Origin: Cladopsammia gracilis
Taxonomy: Eukaryota > Cnidaria > Anthozoa > Scleractinia > Dendrophylliidae
Reading direction: 5' to 3'
Assembly (NCBI GenBank): GCA_022457155.1
Contig: JAJGOT010000136.1
Coordinates: 848,501 to 912,500, forward strand
DNA: 64,000 bases
A program made the position numbers and the translations under genes. Positions 30,336 through 43,244 of this stretch are shown one piece after another (the first letter of the stretch is position 1; each line of letters starts with the position of its first letter). A model generated the notes under the pieces. It saw only the letters and a program-made list of their open reading frames with translations, made no database searches and was not told the DNA's origin.

Positions 30336-33300
30336 GAGTTGAGTGTTCAATATTTTACTTCGTCTTTTTATTAATATATGAATGGGAGCACCGTATAAAA
30401 TAAATAAGGTTGACGGATAAATATTTTCGATTAACAGGTCACGATCAACTATGATTTCTAACTTGTGGTACCTTACTTGGGATATTTTAAAAGCGACTTT
30501 TGCGCTTTGTAAAGAAGAAAAAGCTCTCTACTTATTCTTAAACCGATTCTTTTCGTAAATGGCAGATCGACTAACATTGAATTAAAGAATACACTTAAGT
30601 CTTGCAATTACACAACCAAATGAAAAGCGCTTCATTTTTATTGTCAAAATTATGATAATTACGGTTTGCACCAATGAATAAATCTGCCAGGCTAACCACG
30701 TCGATATTTGTTCAGAATCCTTTTGTATGTATATGAAGGGCATAAAAATATCGCCAGCCAGGATATGTCATTATAAGCAATTGAAATCTTTCTTGGAGGT
30801 GAATTTATTCGTTTGTTTGTTTTTAAATATTTTTTGTTTGTTTGTTTGTTTTTGAATCGCACGTTATGCTGAGAAAATTTCAGATGATGAACCAAAATCA
30901 TGTATGATTTTAATTTTATACTTTTTTGTTACGTTAATATACGCATAGAAAAGTCTTTTTCCTTCAAACAAACGCAAATGGATAATTATAATAACAATGG
31001 GAAGTTTACATGATTAAGAATAGAGAAGTGGATGGATTTGTTAACTAATGTTACCCTACTCACTAGGGGAAATAATATTAAAAATAACGAAAAATTGCTT
31101 CCTTCACCTGAAAAATAAACAGTAAAGCTTGCCATGTATGACCAATAAAAGGCGTGCATCTTATATCAAATTGAAAACAAAAAACACATTGATATCAGTT
31201 CAAAGCTACTGTAATTATACGAATATCCAAGTATTTTCTGGCTTCATACGGTTTCAATATTAGAAATCACTCGTTTAACTAATTTACTCTGCAAATTCGG
31301 TACTCAGAGTTTATTTCCATAACATTTTGCGAAAGTTGAGAGACTTTTTTTCTTTACTGTTTTTCCCGATACCAAATATAATCTGCGCAATGCATTTGGT
31401 TTATGTCTTCAGGGTTTATGTGATATTAATTTCTTTTTAATTGTTATTTTTCAGATTAGCAAAACTCAAAAACTGTAGTTATATTTCAGAACCTCAAAAC
31501 CTTACACCGCGGTATAATCAAATATAAAAAGGAAGAGTAATATTTTGCTTTAGATTTTAGCCTCAATTGAAAAAAATTTATATCTCTTTACCATACAGTA
31601 TATTTTTTAATAACCAGGCTTTAAGGACTAGAATAAGGCGGCGCAGTTAAAGCAGTCGAATTTTAAAACACCGTATTCTAAACATCAAAATAGAATTAAA
31701 TGTTAGTCAATAGCTTCCGCTCTTTAAAACACTCGTGAATGGACTTTTCACTTAGTCTAGTTAGGCTAGCTTTTGCCTATTGGCCTGGTCTTTGACAATT
31801 ATAAAAATCATAATTTATAACTGTTTCAAATTTTAATTGCCGGAAATTTAACGGACATCCCTTCAACATTCACTTTTTCCCAAGGTTTGCATTAAATAAA
31901 TAACAATTCCTTTTTTTTTTTTACTAACTTGACAGTCTGAAATTTCTCGTACAATTTTGATTTTTGAAAAGTAAGTTAGAATCGCGTTTGCAAAGCTGAG
32001 AATTGATAACTGTTTAAAATAAAATCATTTTGTGCGTTATAAGATAGCCAACAAAGACAACAGTTATATCCAGGTCGCACCATCGACAATGTAGAATGCA
32101 ATATCGTGAGGATCAGTATCGCTTTAACAAAACGAGCTCTGTAGATCAAAAGTCGTAAAAACGAAGTAAATTGAATATGTCTGAATTTGCTTTGATTTTG
32201 CCTTAAAATTCAGTTTTATTGAAGAGATAGCGAAACAATAAGATTAGGAGTGAGCAAACATTAATTCGGAAGCAAACTAAGAAAGGATAAACATCTCAAT
32301 GACTTTGTTTAAAAAAAACTTAAATATAAAAGCGAGGGATCGAAGCAAACGTTTATCATGATCGAGCGTTGTGGTAGTCGAAGACGCAATCACGGACACG
32401 AGATTAATCTTTTTGAGGGGATTTTACTTCCCTAAGTCTTTCACTTTTGCTCCATATGATAACTTATTAGCTTGCTGTAATGGTGTTAAAGCAAATTAAT
32501 TCGGTTGACTGAATAAACTGCGAATCGGATATTTAAAACGAATTAGGCAAACATTTATTTACTCTGGAAAAGGAACACAACTCGGCCAACTGTTTTAGTT
32601 CTACTCTTATAAATGTGTGACCTTTGATATATTTTATAAGCTATTATTAGTACTGTAATGGAGTGTAAAGATAATTTTAAGCATTTGAATAATCTACGAA
32701 ACGGATGTTTAGATGGACATTGCGACATCATGGTGTCCTCATGCAACCTATGTACTTTCCTTTCCTTCAAAGATAGGGCGGCGGAAGATAATAACTATAG
32801 CCTACGCGGTGAAGAGTTTATACAATTTCGGGATTAAATCTTGAAAAAAGTCATCTGGCTGAGCGAAAAAAATCATGGATTCAAGCAAAACTACCCCTTA
32901 CCTTTCCTGCAAAACTGTAGCGCTTTTTTCAAATGATTTCTCTGTCAGTGTTCAGGTGTACTGAATTCAGGTCTTCGATCCCTTTCGCTTAACACACCTT
33001 ATTAAAGGGGCGATCAAACGAGTTCTAATCTCTTCGAGGTTATGCTCTGTCTTTTAAGGCCTCATTTAAATAATGCGAGGTTACTCCAGATGTTAACAAA
33101 GACTGCAATTTAATGGCTGGGAGTAAATTTGCTCGATCGATGGTGATAACGACAGTTTTGTTATTGTTAAGCAGTATAATGAAAATTACCAAAGTCGCTT
33201 TTGTTGACTTTTTTTCGTGTGTAAATGTTGTTAAGAACTTCTGAAGTAATTGGCTACTTAAAGCATCTAAAATCTGTCCTAACTTCCACGCCAAAAAACA

Positions 33301-36300
33301 CGTACACCAAGAGATTCGCTTTTAAAGTTTTCAACATCGCTTGATTCAGGCATGTTGTTGGAATCAAACAACCTAAAAAATTCATGATCTTTGATCGTTA
33401 TCCGCCATTTTAAATATTTAGCGAGGATTCCTGGCGTTTACAAACCGCCACTTGCGGGAACTTTCGATGCCTTTTCTAACCCACAATGTTGTTATTGAGG
33501 TAAAGTTTACGTGCGCAAAATTGAGGTTGCTATTAAACTTCCACAGTTCTCTTCGAAAATATTTCATTTTTTCGTTAGTTTTATTTTCCTTCGCGAACAG
33601 GACAATTTGGATTCTTCCAGTTCCGGCTTTAAATTCCTTAGCCGCGATCCAGCGTTTACTAGTGTCACTTATCGAAATTGCGATCTTTGATTTACACAAC
33701 TTGAGCACAGAAAGCTGTTAATAAGAAGTTATGCAGCGTGGCGCGAACGCGGGTTATTACAAGTCAACACGTTCATTATTATTTATTGAATATCTCATTT
33801 GGGCGCAAATTCACTCTCATAAAGCACATGCCTTGTAAACGTGATAAACAAAACACAGCTACAGAATCAAGATGTCTTACGCGTTACCGCTCGGTGCATA
33901 TGCCCGAAAATGCAAAAAGAAAAATATACGGCTGCTATACGTTTCAAAATATATTAAGCGTGTTTACTATTAGAAAGCGCGCTGATGACCCTAACTACCT
34001 TGATTTTGTGGATTTATTTTTATTTCTTTTCGTTCCCCAATTGTCTAAAACCAAATTATTTGAGGTAAAATAAATATGAATAACATTTTGATCACGACTA
34101 GCTTATATTATTTCACTTCCGCCTAAGATATCAGTCATAAAATAAAATATATCACGGAACTCTTGACAATTTTCCATTAGATAAATCCCGATATCTGACA
34201 ATACTTCGACGAACGTTTGTATGTTTTCTTAGTGTAATTTGAAGAAAAATATAAATCTACAATAAGACAGCCATTGTGTCTTTGTGTCTTTTCCACTGAG
34301 GATTAGCAAATCAATTTAAGTAACCTGTAACACACTTATATATTCGCCAAATGTGATAATTTAAAGCCAGAAATTCTTCTCGTTTTTATGCTGAAAGAGT
34401 CGTGAAATGACGAGACCAGCAGGCAACGTGTAGAATAACGATACGAGCAAACACTTTACGAGGGAGTAATTTAATGCAAACGAAATTACGTTCGATTTTG
34501 GCCGCGAGAAGTGACGTATTTTTTATCCCCCATTGTCTTCGAAAGTAAATTTCGCAATATAATGAACACATTAGCAGAAAAAAAGTTGACTCAATACATT
34601 AAATGAGGGACAGATGCAGCAGAGAAGGCTGAATCAATTAGATGTTTTGTTTCGTCCCACAAGAAATAGAAAAACTTTCTGAACATATATACTTGTTAAA
34701 ACCGCGGCTTTTAAAGCTCATTCTTAGGATCTAGAATTACGAGGCTTGTAAACATTCATGTAATGTTTGTTGTATTTCTCTATTTAATCCAAGTTTTATC
34801 TTTCTTTTTTCTTTTTTTCTTAATTTTAGATTGTTAACGAAGCCAGAAATTTTTTGAAAATAGCTTAATATCGATTTCTTTTAAAGAAATAAAAAACATT
34901 CTCATAAACTATTCAGTATGGTAAGTCGTGGTAAAAAGTCAGGTTTTTTCTAACAGCGATAGCATCCAGCGAAATACATACGTGAGTTGTTTAAGTGATG
35001 GGTAAATTTAATTCAATGAACCGCAAATACAGGACGCCCTTTGAAGTGTTAGTGAATCTGCTGGGAAGATAAACAACAATTTTACACGCTTTTATGCCAG
35101 CTTGCGAACTGAGCATTGCTTTAAAAGCACATTAATAGCATTTTTTGGCATTGATTTAGAAGTAGATGCGCGTTCCTGTATTTTTTCTCTTTCGCGCCCA
35201 GTGGTGACCAAATTCCATTTTTGTTTTGTAAATCTCAAATTTGATTTTGTAAAGTATTGAAAACACTGACAAAATTGAATGTAATGCTAAGCTCCCGCTC
35301 TAGAATTTTATTTACTGTGAAGCTAAAATGTTAGAACCACATTTAAATTAGTCAAGGTCTGCTCTTGCGATGAACGGATTTACCATGGTGGAAACAAATA
35401 ACCTTTAAATATCTGCAAATATGGCCCTACCGTTAGCGACAAGCCATGGGGAAGATATCGTGGTTTATCTCATTGCTTGCGATGGTTTAATAAACTTATC
35501 TAACGACTCGCCGACGCATATTTTCAAGAGTTATGGTAAGCATTGAAAATTCTAAACACTGTTCGATGATAAAAAAACTTGACATGTCGTCAGTCTTGAA
35601 GAACTATCACTCGCGAAAAAACTATTACACGAGACATTGCAATCGATGTTTTTTTTTGGATACCATCTGGAACAAGGGATTGAAATAACAATCGTATTTC
35701 TTGACTATCGCGTTTTGGCATCGCAGCACGATCAGTGTTTTCTTATTATTTTAAATAAATGAATTATCCATTGCTTCACACTTTTTGGGAAATTAAATTG
35801 CGGTGTCGCCTTCCATCATGGCCAAAAACTTAAATTAGCTAACTAATATCACTCTTATCTGAAGCTCCGTTAGCCATAAACACTATTTTGTTTGCGATTA
35901 TTACAAAGATTTTCATAAATTTTCACAAAAAACCTGGCTTGAAAATCTGCAGCAGTATATATACACTGATCAACGCATGAGGAGTACAAATGAGGTCGCT
36001 CTCTTCATAGTAACTGCATTCCTCATTTAGAATTTCACCACATCGAGTCAAACCTGACATCGTGTACAGTGGTGCTAACTTTTGACTTTATGGATTGCGG
36101 ATAATCTATTCGGTACGACCAACAAGATTTAAATACTAATGAAAGCTTTCCAGCAGTACTTTCGAATGGGACTGGGTTTTTTAAACTCGTTTACAAAAAC
36201 TAATTTTATGATATTTTTTTTCTTATTTCGGCCGCTTTTCGGGCAAAAGGGTAAAATTTGATTTTAAATTCTCTTGCAGTGTTGAGGTAGTTTTGCGGAC

Positions 36301-37015
36301 TGTGAAAAAACGGAAAGCACTTGAAACCCTTATTTGTGCATTCTCTGTTGCATTTTAAGATGGGAGAATTTGCCTATTTTGAATTCTATAAAAAAGAGTA
36401 TATAATTTTAGCATCAGCTTAGTTCGTTTGTGAAATACAAATAAATGGTAAAGGTATCATATTAATGACAGCTTGACATTTGCGTGGAATCAAAGGTTAT
36501 TATGAATCAGTCTACAAAAAGTGATTAATAAATTATGCACTAAATATTTGCGTTGTCTGATTTAAAAAGGCAACATTTTAAAACGTTGCTTGGGGAGAAA
36601 AACTTCTAATATTTTATACACAAAACCGTTTATTGAAATTCTTAAAGTTGAATAATATTATTTGAAATGCTTGTCTTAAATCGGCCTCAACCTCCATGGA
36701 ATATATAGAGTTGATTCTTTCTCCAACAACCACTCTCTTAAGCTATATAGCAATTTCACAACCATCTTCATAAAATCCCGCTTAACACATTTCTCAGTTA
36801 AGCACTGTTATAAGAGACCATTTAACCCTTCAGTGACAACGTTTATAAAATTCCTTTTAAATATGTATTTAGACTGTCTATTAAAAGCGACCACCTCAGT
36901 TTTCTCGTCCCGATGTTGATACTCACGAGATCGAGAGAGTCGAGCGGTATACACAAATGAAATTTCGTGTGTGTATCATACATACAAATGCAGTTGCGTA
37001 AGATGTCTGCCTAAA
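30336..37015. other. Gene desert upstream of the PRDM14-like exons
   Basis: Nearly 7 kb of AT-rich DNA with no conserved frame, tandem repeat or clear transposon on either strand. It should contain part of the PRDM14-like 5' intron. A good minus-strand donor context (GCAGGAAAG|GTAAGG, exon side ending at 32902) is the only splice-like signal I noted, with no coding frame attached to it. Confidence 0.5.
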
Positions 37016-37019
37016 CTAG

Positions 37020-37770
37020 TTACGAAGATTGGCCAAAACAAAAATTCAAGACTGAAAATCCAGATTTTCTAAAATACTGAAAATATATATACAGTAGCAT
37101 ATGAAAAAAACTGCTGGCGAGCTTCTATTTGCAGGATATAGAGGTAAAGGTAGGATTCCGTCCAAGACTCTCAAAAGTTATAACTATGTTACACGAGTCG
37201 AGGATAAAATCTGGCGGTGAAAGGAATGAAAACTGTTCTCTACAGAAAATAATGGAATTGAATACCAACAATCTAAGAGACCAAACAGGTTAAACGAAGA
37301 TTGGGTAACATGGCTCAAGATCAGTAATAAATGTGTTATTTTTCATTTTATTTCCCGTTTGTAAAGATTCGCGTATAAATTATTAAAGAAGATAAACGGA
37401 AATGTTTATCCTTCAGCGCTTATTAGTTAAACGTATAATTGAAAGAAATGGAAGCGAATATAAAATTTACCAAAAAATAGCAACTTTTAGGTTGGAGTGT
37501 CGCAGAATAAGAAGAAAAAGTCACCTTGTCTATACTTGCATGCTTCGGCGAATTTGTAATCCTCAATTTTATCCACAGAATTAATAGTTAGAAAGATGTT
37601 GTGCAGCATAATAAACAGTACCACAGGAAAGTACTGCTCAGTAGTTTTTACTTGAATGGTCACACTTTGGGATTTCATTCATAGACTCAAAAGTTAGAAC
37701 CACCTTGTACAGCCAAACAAACAGTACCACGGGAAAGTACTGCTCAGTAACTTTCATTTGAGTGGACACA
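37020..37770 (+). repeat. Diverged minisatellite-family copies
   Basis: A decayed copy lies at 37020-37225 ('gattccgtccaagactctca', ending 'ggcggtgaaagg'). Two to three monomers lie at 37570-37770 ('cacaggaaagtactgctcag', 'tggtcacactttgggatttc', 'agactcaaaagttagaacca'). Confidence 0.75.
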
Positions 37771-37978
37771 TAAGTGTGCGTTAGTCACACGAAACGCGTA
37801 GGAGAAAATAAATCGTTTTACAACTCTAAGAGTTCGCAGACGTGCTGCTCACTAGTTCAATCTTAAAAAATTAAAAAAATTATTTAGGACATTTTCATTC
37901 CTTGATCGTTTTTGTTTCATTTTCTATTGAAAGGCAAATTTTGTAGTATAGATAAGGAATAAATTTTGCCGTTCCGGG

Positions 37979-38120
37979 CCCCGGTTGTTCAAATGGCGGA
38001 TAGCGCTATCCACCGGACAAATCACTATCCAGTGGATAGGTATTAACAAAATCCATTGTGTTATCCGCTGGATAGTAATTTATCCGGTGGATAGTGCTAT
38101 CCACCTTTTGAACAACCAGG
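37979..38120. mobile_element. Foldback MITE, GGTTGTTCAAA ends
   Basis: The ends read CCCGGTTGTTCAAATGGCGG and, on the other strand, CCTGGTTGTTCAAAAGGTGG. Arms continue through 'gatagcgctatccaccgg' and 'atcactatccagtgg' almost to the centre, so the whole 142 bp forms one long hairpin. A plus-strand frame over it (37985-38218) is an artefact. Confidence 0.85.
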
Positions 38121-38210
38121 TTCTGATCTTTTTTTACTGTCATCCAGTCGCAGTTTATTTTACCCTAAAAAATATCATAGCATTTAAAAATGTTGGTAAT
38201 TATTCATTGC

Positions 38211-38803
38211 AAAGATAAGTCAACGGCCACCTATTGACACAGATATATCAAGACCAATAGGATGCGATTCAGGGTTGAAGTAGCCGGAAAAAAAAAATTC
38301 ACGAAGGAAGATTTATGTTAGCCTTTAATTTAGCCATAGCAGAATCGATGTGTCATTTTGGGTTTAGACACACTTTTCACAACAATAATCGGCCATAAAA
38401 TAAACCCTTAAGATAAGTCGACGGCCACCTATTGTCACAGATATATCAAGACCAATAGGATGCGATTCAGGGTTGAAGTAGCCGGAAAAAAATTCACGAA
38501 GGAAGATTTATGTTAGCCTTTAATTTAGCCATAGCAGAATCGATGTGTCATTTTGGGTTTAGACACACTTTTCACAACAATAATCGGCCATAAAATAAAC
38601 CCTTAAGATAAGTCGACGGCCACCTATTGTCACAGATATATCAAGACCAATAGGATGCGATTCAGGGTTGAAGAAGCGGGAAAAAAATTCACGAAGGAAG
38701 ATTTATGTTAGCCTTTAATTTAGCCATAGCAGAATCGATGTTTCATTTTGGGTTTAGACCACTCTTTTCACAACAATAATCGGCCATAAAATAAACCCTT
38801 AAC
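38211..38803. repeat. Three tandem copies of a 196-bp unit
   Basis: The unit starts 'aagataagtc(a/g)acggccac' and ends 'ggccataaaataaaccctta'. Copies start at about 38211, 38409 and 38605 and differ by only a few substitutions and A-run length, so this is a recent amplification. No coding capacity and no inverted ends. Confidence 0.95.
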
Positions 38804-38819
38804 CAAACAGTAGCAACAA

Positions 38820-39728
38820 TTCTTAACTCAGAAAGTAAGCAATGTCAGATTTAGGGGATAGGCCCTACCCACCCTCGCCTCCCTCTTATGACCAAGTGTG
38901 GTTCGCCCCTGGGGCTTGTTTCTCGAAGGCCCCCATCACGTTTCGGATCCGGAGAGCTGTTTGATGTGTGCAATGTTTGCATTAAACAATCAAAATTTTA
39001 CTGGTTTTGAAAGATAAGCAACAAACAAGTCGGGCCACACCACCATTCCATAGATTCTGATTTTCAAATATAGCTCCGGGCCCGAAACGTTATCGGAACT
39101 TTCGATAAAAGGGCCAACGGGCTAAGGCTATGGGATTGATGTTGAACTTTTTCCCAAAGTTTAAATTGCTAGCTTTCCGTTTGGTACTTTTTGTTTAGTC
39201 CGTAAGTCACCGAACTCTCTAATTTATTCCTGACCGCGGTTAATGTGGTTTTTACGTTTGGGTCTGTCGATAAAATTTTCAAGAGTGGACATTCAATTGG
39301 CAGCTCAAATATTGTAGTAAAGAAAATATACCCTGTTTTTAGCTTTGTCTTTCAAGCTAATTAAACGTTTTATCGTCATTTTTTTACTGAAGCAGATCCT
39401 CAAGAACCCGGCGTACAAGCAGCAGGATTTTCGTTTATGGTTTCTTGCCATTTATCAATGCAAGTTAGAGTCATGTCTCTCCCTTGTGAATCAAAACAAA
39501 ATTGTTTTATGTAAGTATACGTAGTTGTTTATATATATAAACATACATATATCTTGACTTCACAAACGGTTTTAGAGCCTCAGGAATGCTAGAAATAGCG
39601 AGTTTAGAGGGTTAAATTCGAAAACAATTTTGGGAAGCACTGCCCTCGGACTCCCACGAAGCTCGCGCCAACGGCACTCGCTGTCTACGCACATGGCGAG
39701 GAAAGTTATTAAGGTGAACAACCCCTAA

Positions 39729-39762
<34 letters not shown>

Positions 39763-39960
39763 CTGGGTCCGCCTCTGCCCGTTCCATTTTAAGTGACTGA
39801 TTCAAGCGATGATGAAATTTGCAGTATTTATTTTACAGCCTGAAAATAAGCATGCCACAGCGAGTCTTCTTGAAAAGTTTATATGGGCATCACTCCAACC
39901 CTACAAAATAAAGGAGTAGGATATAGTGGAATAAAGAAAATAAACGTTAGTTAGATAATG
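38820..39960. other. No gene seen; poly-C tract at 39729-39751
   Basis: No conserved frame. A run of about 22 C follows 'aacaacccctaac' and precedes 'taaaagaaattcctgggtcc'. Confidence 0.5.
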
Positions 39961-39968
39961 TGAACTTG

Positions 39969-40182
39969 GGCCCGGTTGTTCGAAAGCCTGTTAACGCTAA
40001 CCCAGTATTAAAACAACCGATTATTGAATTTCTCTTGTTAGAAATCTTTTCAAAAGCTAATTTTAAGTACATGGAAAGACAAGTCAGAGACGAAACTAAA
40101 GGGCAAAATTAATTATTTAACTTGAATCAAAATTGATGCTAACCCTGGGTTAGCTTAACCGCGCTTTGAACAACCCGACCCT
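39969..40182. mobile_element. Foldback MITE, related GGTTGTTC ends
   Basis: The left end, GCCCGGTTGTTCGAAAGC, pairs with the right end, which reads GGTCGGGTTGTTCAAAGCGC on the other strand. Inner segments (gctaacccag) also pair. Its ends resemble the 37979-38120 element, so the two belong to one loose family. Confidence 0.75.
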
Positions 40183-40188
40183 GTAGTA

Positions 40189-40192
<4 letters not shown>

Positions 40193-40243
<51 letters not shown>
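40193..40243. repeat. (TAA)n microsatellite
   Basis: About 16 uninterrupted TAA units beside the right end of the foldback MITE. Confidence 0.95.
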
Positions 40244-40244
<1 letters not shown>

Positions 40245-40249
40245 TCATA

Positions 40250-41820
40250 TTATGCGGGTTACATATGAATATGTTCACACAGGCATTTTTTGGGCTCGGC
40301 GAAACTAAATATTCTATGGCGTTTATAAAAGGTAAAAATATTAATCTAACTAAAAATCAATTAATTATTAAAAGTTAGCCTAAAAAGGTGCGGCTTCAAC
40401 GTCACTTTAAATGATAAGGTACATTTCAAAGTGCGAATGGATCTCGGCAGATTATTCCAAATTTTCGGCGCGGTCGACTGAAATGCTTTATCACCAAGCA
40501 TAGGATAGCATTTCCCACTTGGTTACAAGAGCTCATGTGAAACTAATTAATTGAAACTAATTAATTGATTAAACACAATTGATAGAAAGCATGGACTTGA
40601 ACAAATCTATAGAGTTAACTTTAATAATATTGCCACACCGACCATTTCACAGCCACATGGTCCATGAACTATAAAAAATATATAACTAATTGACCTTTGT
40701 TGCCTTAATTGTTGACTCTATAATTATAGTTATGGACCCCGCGTTTTTAGCTCGGTGTTTGGGGCTCAAATAAGGGTCAAACTGACTTTTCTTGTAGGAA
40801 AAGATAAGTATACTCTAGATCTACCCCTATTTATTGCGAATATCTGAGAAACTGACAATATAATGGCAGTTTACTGCGCAAAAATATACCGCTTTTCTCT
40901 GCACCCAAACAAGGTCAGCAAGAAGGGCTTGACTAGGGAAGCCATATGTAACAAAAATAACTTAACAAAACAAAGAAACCATACTTAGTTCATGAAAAAA
41001 GCTGTCATATGCAGACTATTGTCCGCCAGGTGTTATTCTTTAATGATGGGCCTAAAATATCACAGAAAAACAAACAAAAACTAGTACGTTAAAAGGACAT
41101 GACGCCGCTGAAATATCGAAACTTCACTTAGTAATACATGTCATATTGCCAAATAACACCAAATATGTTCTGCTAAAATTTGCAGAGAGCAAAACTTAAC
41201 AGGGCAGGGTTACACGGATGGAATTTCATCACCTGATTTCGTGACAGGCGGTCGAGAAATTAAAAGTTTCCATTCTGGTTAAAGTTTGGGCTTTTTGGTC
41301 GTTACTTTCTTTCTTTTTATTTATATTTCCTTGCTTCTATCGTTTTTGGTTATTTTTTTGTACCATTTTAAGAAAATTAAGCAAGCTAAGAACAATCCAT
41401 CATTTTCTGTTATTCTGTTGTATGTCATATTTCAAAGGTTTTTACATACAACGGTCCTTTTATTTCTGTATTCATTTTTGTTTAGTAGTCCCCCTAGAAG
41501 GTTTGTTTTGCAAACCGAAATATCTGGCAAATATATTCAACTGTTTGTTTTTATTTTATTTCACTTCTGTCTCAATCTCTTTTCCTTGCCGCAAGGATCA
41601 GTTTGCTGTTTTTACCTATACTATTTCAAGATTTTTACTGATCCAAGTCTACGATAGATCTGGCACTCTTTATTGGTTTGTCGCTGTGGTTTTGTCGTTA
41701 CTATAGTTTTTGAATTAGAACAAGCTCCTTGCTCCTCTCTAGGACTACATATCATAATTGCCATTTTGCTGAAACTTTAAGTTTTCCACTCGTTTTTTTG
41801 TCTCCCAAGTCTATATTTCT
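40250..41820. other. No gene seen
   Basis: AT-rich spacer. The hydrophobic plus-strand frames at 41286-41706 come from T-rich DNA and have no supporting motif, so I do not call a membrane protein. Confidence 0.45.
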
Positions 41821-41826
41821 TTCCCA

Positions 41827-42202
41827 GGGGGTGGGGGGGGGGGGGGGAGGGGGGTACTCAACAAAGTTTTGTACGGGGATGCTCCGCCCAGAGGTCCAAA
41901 CCCTTACCCTTTTATATACCGTTTTTAACAGAAAAAAGTACCCCTTTCATATAGCCTTTACGTGCGTCTGTTTGATATAGGCCGTTTTTAGAATACTTAA
42001 ATGGCAGTTTTCCCAACCTTTTTTATGCTTCAACTCGTGTTTTCGCTACCATTTCCTGCTCTTCGTGAAATCCCTACCCTTTCACATTCTTCAACTCGTG
42101 AAATCCCGACCCTTTCATATACCTCCAGCCTCAAAATGGTACCCCTTTCGGGCGGAGCATCCGCGTGTAGCCCTGTAGGGAGTACCCCCCCCCCCCCCCC
42201 GA
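41827..42202. mobile_element. MITE with poly-G/poly-C ends, 'ggatgctcc' family
   Basis: A G-rich tract (41827-41854) then GTACTC on the left mirrors a C tract (42185-42200) with GTACTC on the other strand. Both arms carry a GGATGCTCCGCCC-type segment farther in. About 375 bp without coding capacity. The element at 57603-57935 is a relative. Confidence 0.75.
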
Positions 42203-42474
42203 GATTTCTTTGCTTTCTCTTCTGACATTTTTTTTTCCTGCCTCCTTCTTAAGGCTCTTCACACGTCAGTCCAACCTCCCTGCATATCATATTTGCCATT
42301 TTATTGGAAGTTTGAATCTTCTAACCATTATTTCATCTCCCAGGTTTATATTTTACTTTGCTTTTCATCATATTTCAAGATAATAAACCAAGCTTAAATC
42401 AAGCTACCGGCCATAATCATGAAAACATGATATATCAGCCTGGACATTGTTCCTTTAACAACATTTTGACCATG

Positions 42475-43075
42475 TGATGACGTAAATCGTGGTAAATAAG
42501 AGTCCACACCACGGAAAACCGGTGTAAATTTGTTAATTTTATTATATGGCAAACTGGTCCACGATGAAAAGGTTCTGATTGGTTCCCTGAGTGGTCCGAA
42601 TTTTGCAATACGGACCGCTTAGATGGACCGCTCACGAACTCATTTCGCCGAATTCTTCTATGAAGCCATGAACAAATGAAAACTGTTTTCCATTAAGTAG
42701 AAACATTTTTCGTCATGTTTGGCGGACAATTTTAGTTAAACTTTTCGCAAAGTTGCTTGAAAAATGTAAGAATATGCTTAGCTTTGGCGCGCACGCGCGT
42801 TAGCCGAGAAAGGTTTCATTAATTTATCGGCAAATTTTTAAAAATGCCATTATAATAAAAACTTTTATTATTGAACTAGCTTGTTCGGTCCGTATTGGGA
42901 AATATTGGTCTCGTAGAACTCGACCAATGTTTTCCCAATACGGACCTCACGCTAGTTCAATAACATCTATATACTGCCACTATGTGAAAGCTAATACAGG
43001 CTGAGCTTTTTCAATTGGTTCTTTTAGCTGAATATCGTCAGTGGCAGAACGTTTTGTGAAAGGAATCTTATCTTC
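42475..43075. other. No gene seen; inverted segment with 'ccgtattgggaaa'
   Basis: A short inverted pair ('attgaactagcttgttcggtc' type at 42872-42910 and 'ggacctcacgctagttcaat' type at 42945-42962) forms a small foldback around 'gggaaatattggtctcgtag'. No gene. Confidence 0.5.
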
Positions 43076-43080
43076 CAATA

Positions 43081-43240
43081 GACCATTTTCGATATATTAA
43101 AATTCATACTTGGCTCCGAGGCTTATGGGAATAAAACAAAAGAAATGAATAATTCAACGCTGAACCTCAATGTGATTTCTTTTGTTTTATTCCCCCAAGC
43201 CTCGGAACCAAGTATGAATTTTAATATATCGAAATTGGTC
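43081..43240. mobile_element. MITE with TA duplication, GACCAATTTCGATATATT ends
   Basis: TA at 43079-43080 and 43241-43242 flanks arms of about 70 bp that read GACCA(A/T)TTTCGATATATT and 'aaaattcatacttgg' on both strands, ending in the 'aataaaacaaaagaaat' core. Decayed relatives lie at 1560-1800. Tc1/mariner-type by its TA target. Confidence 0.85.
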
Positions 43241-43244
43241 TATT

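Noticed and set aside
41286..41706. Hydrophobic multi-pass membrane protein
   Set aside because: The Phe/Leu-rich frames come from T-rich DNA, overlap one another and have no conserved motif or splice context.
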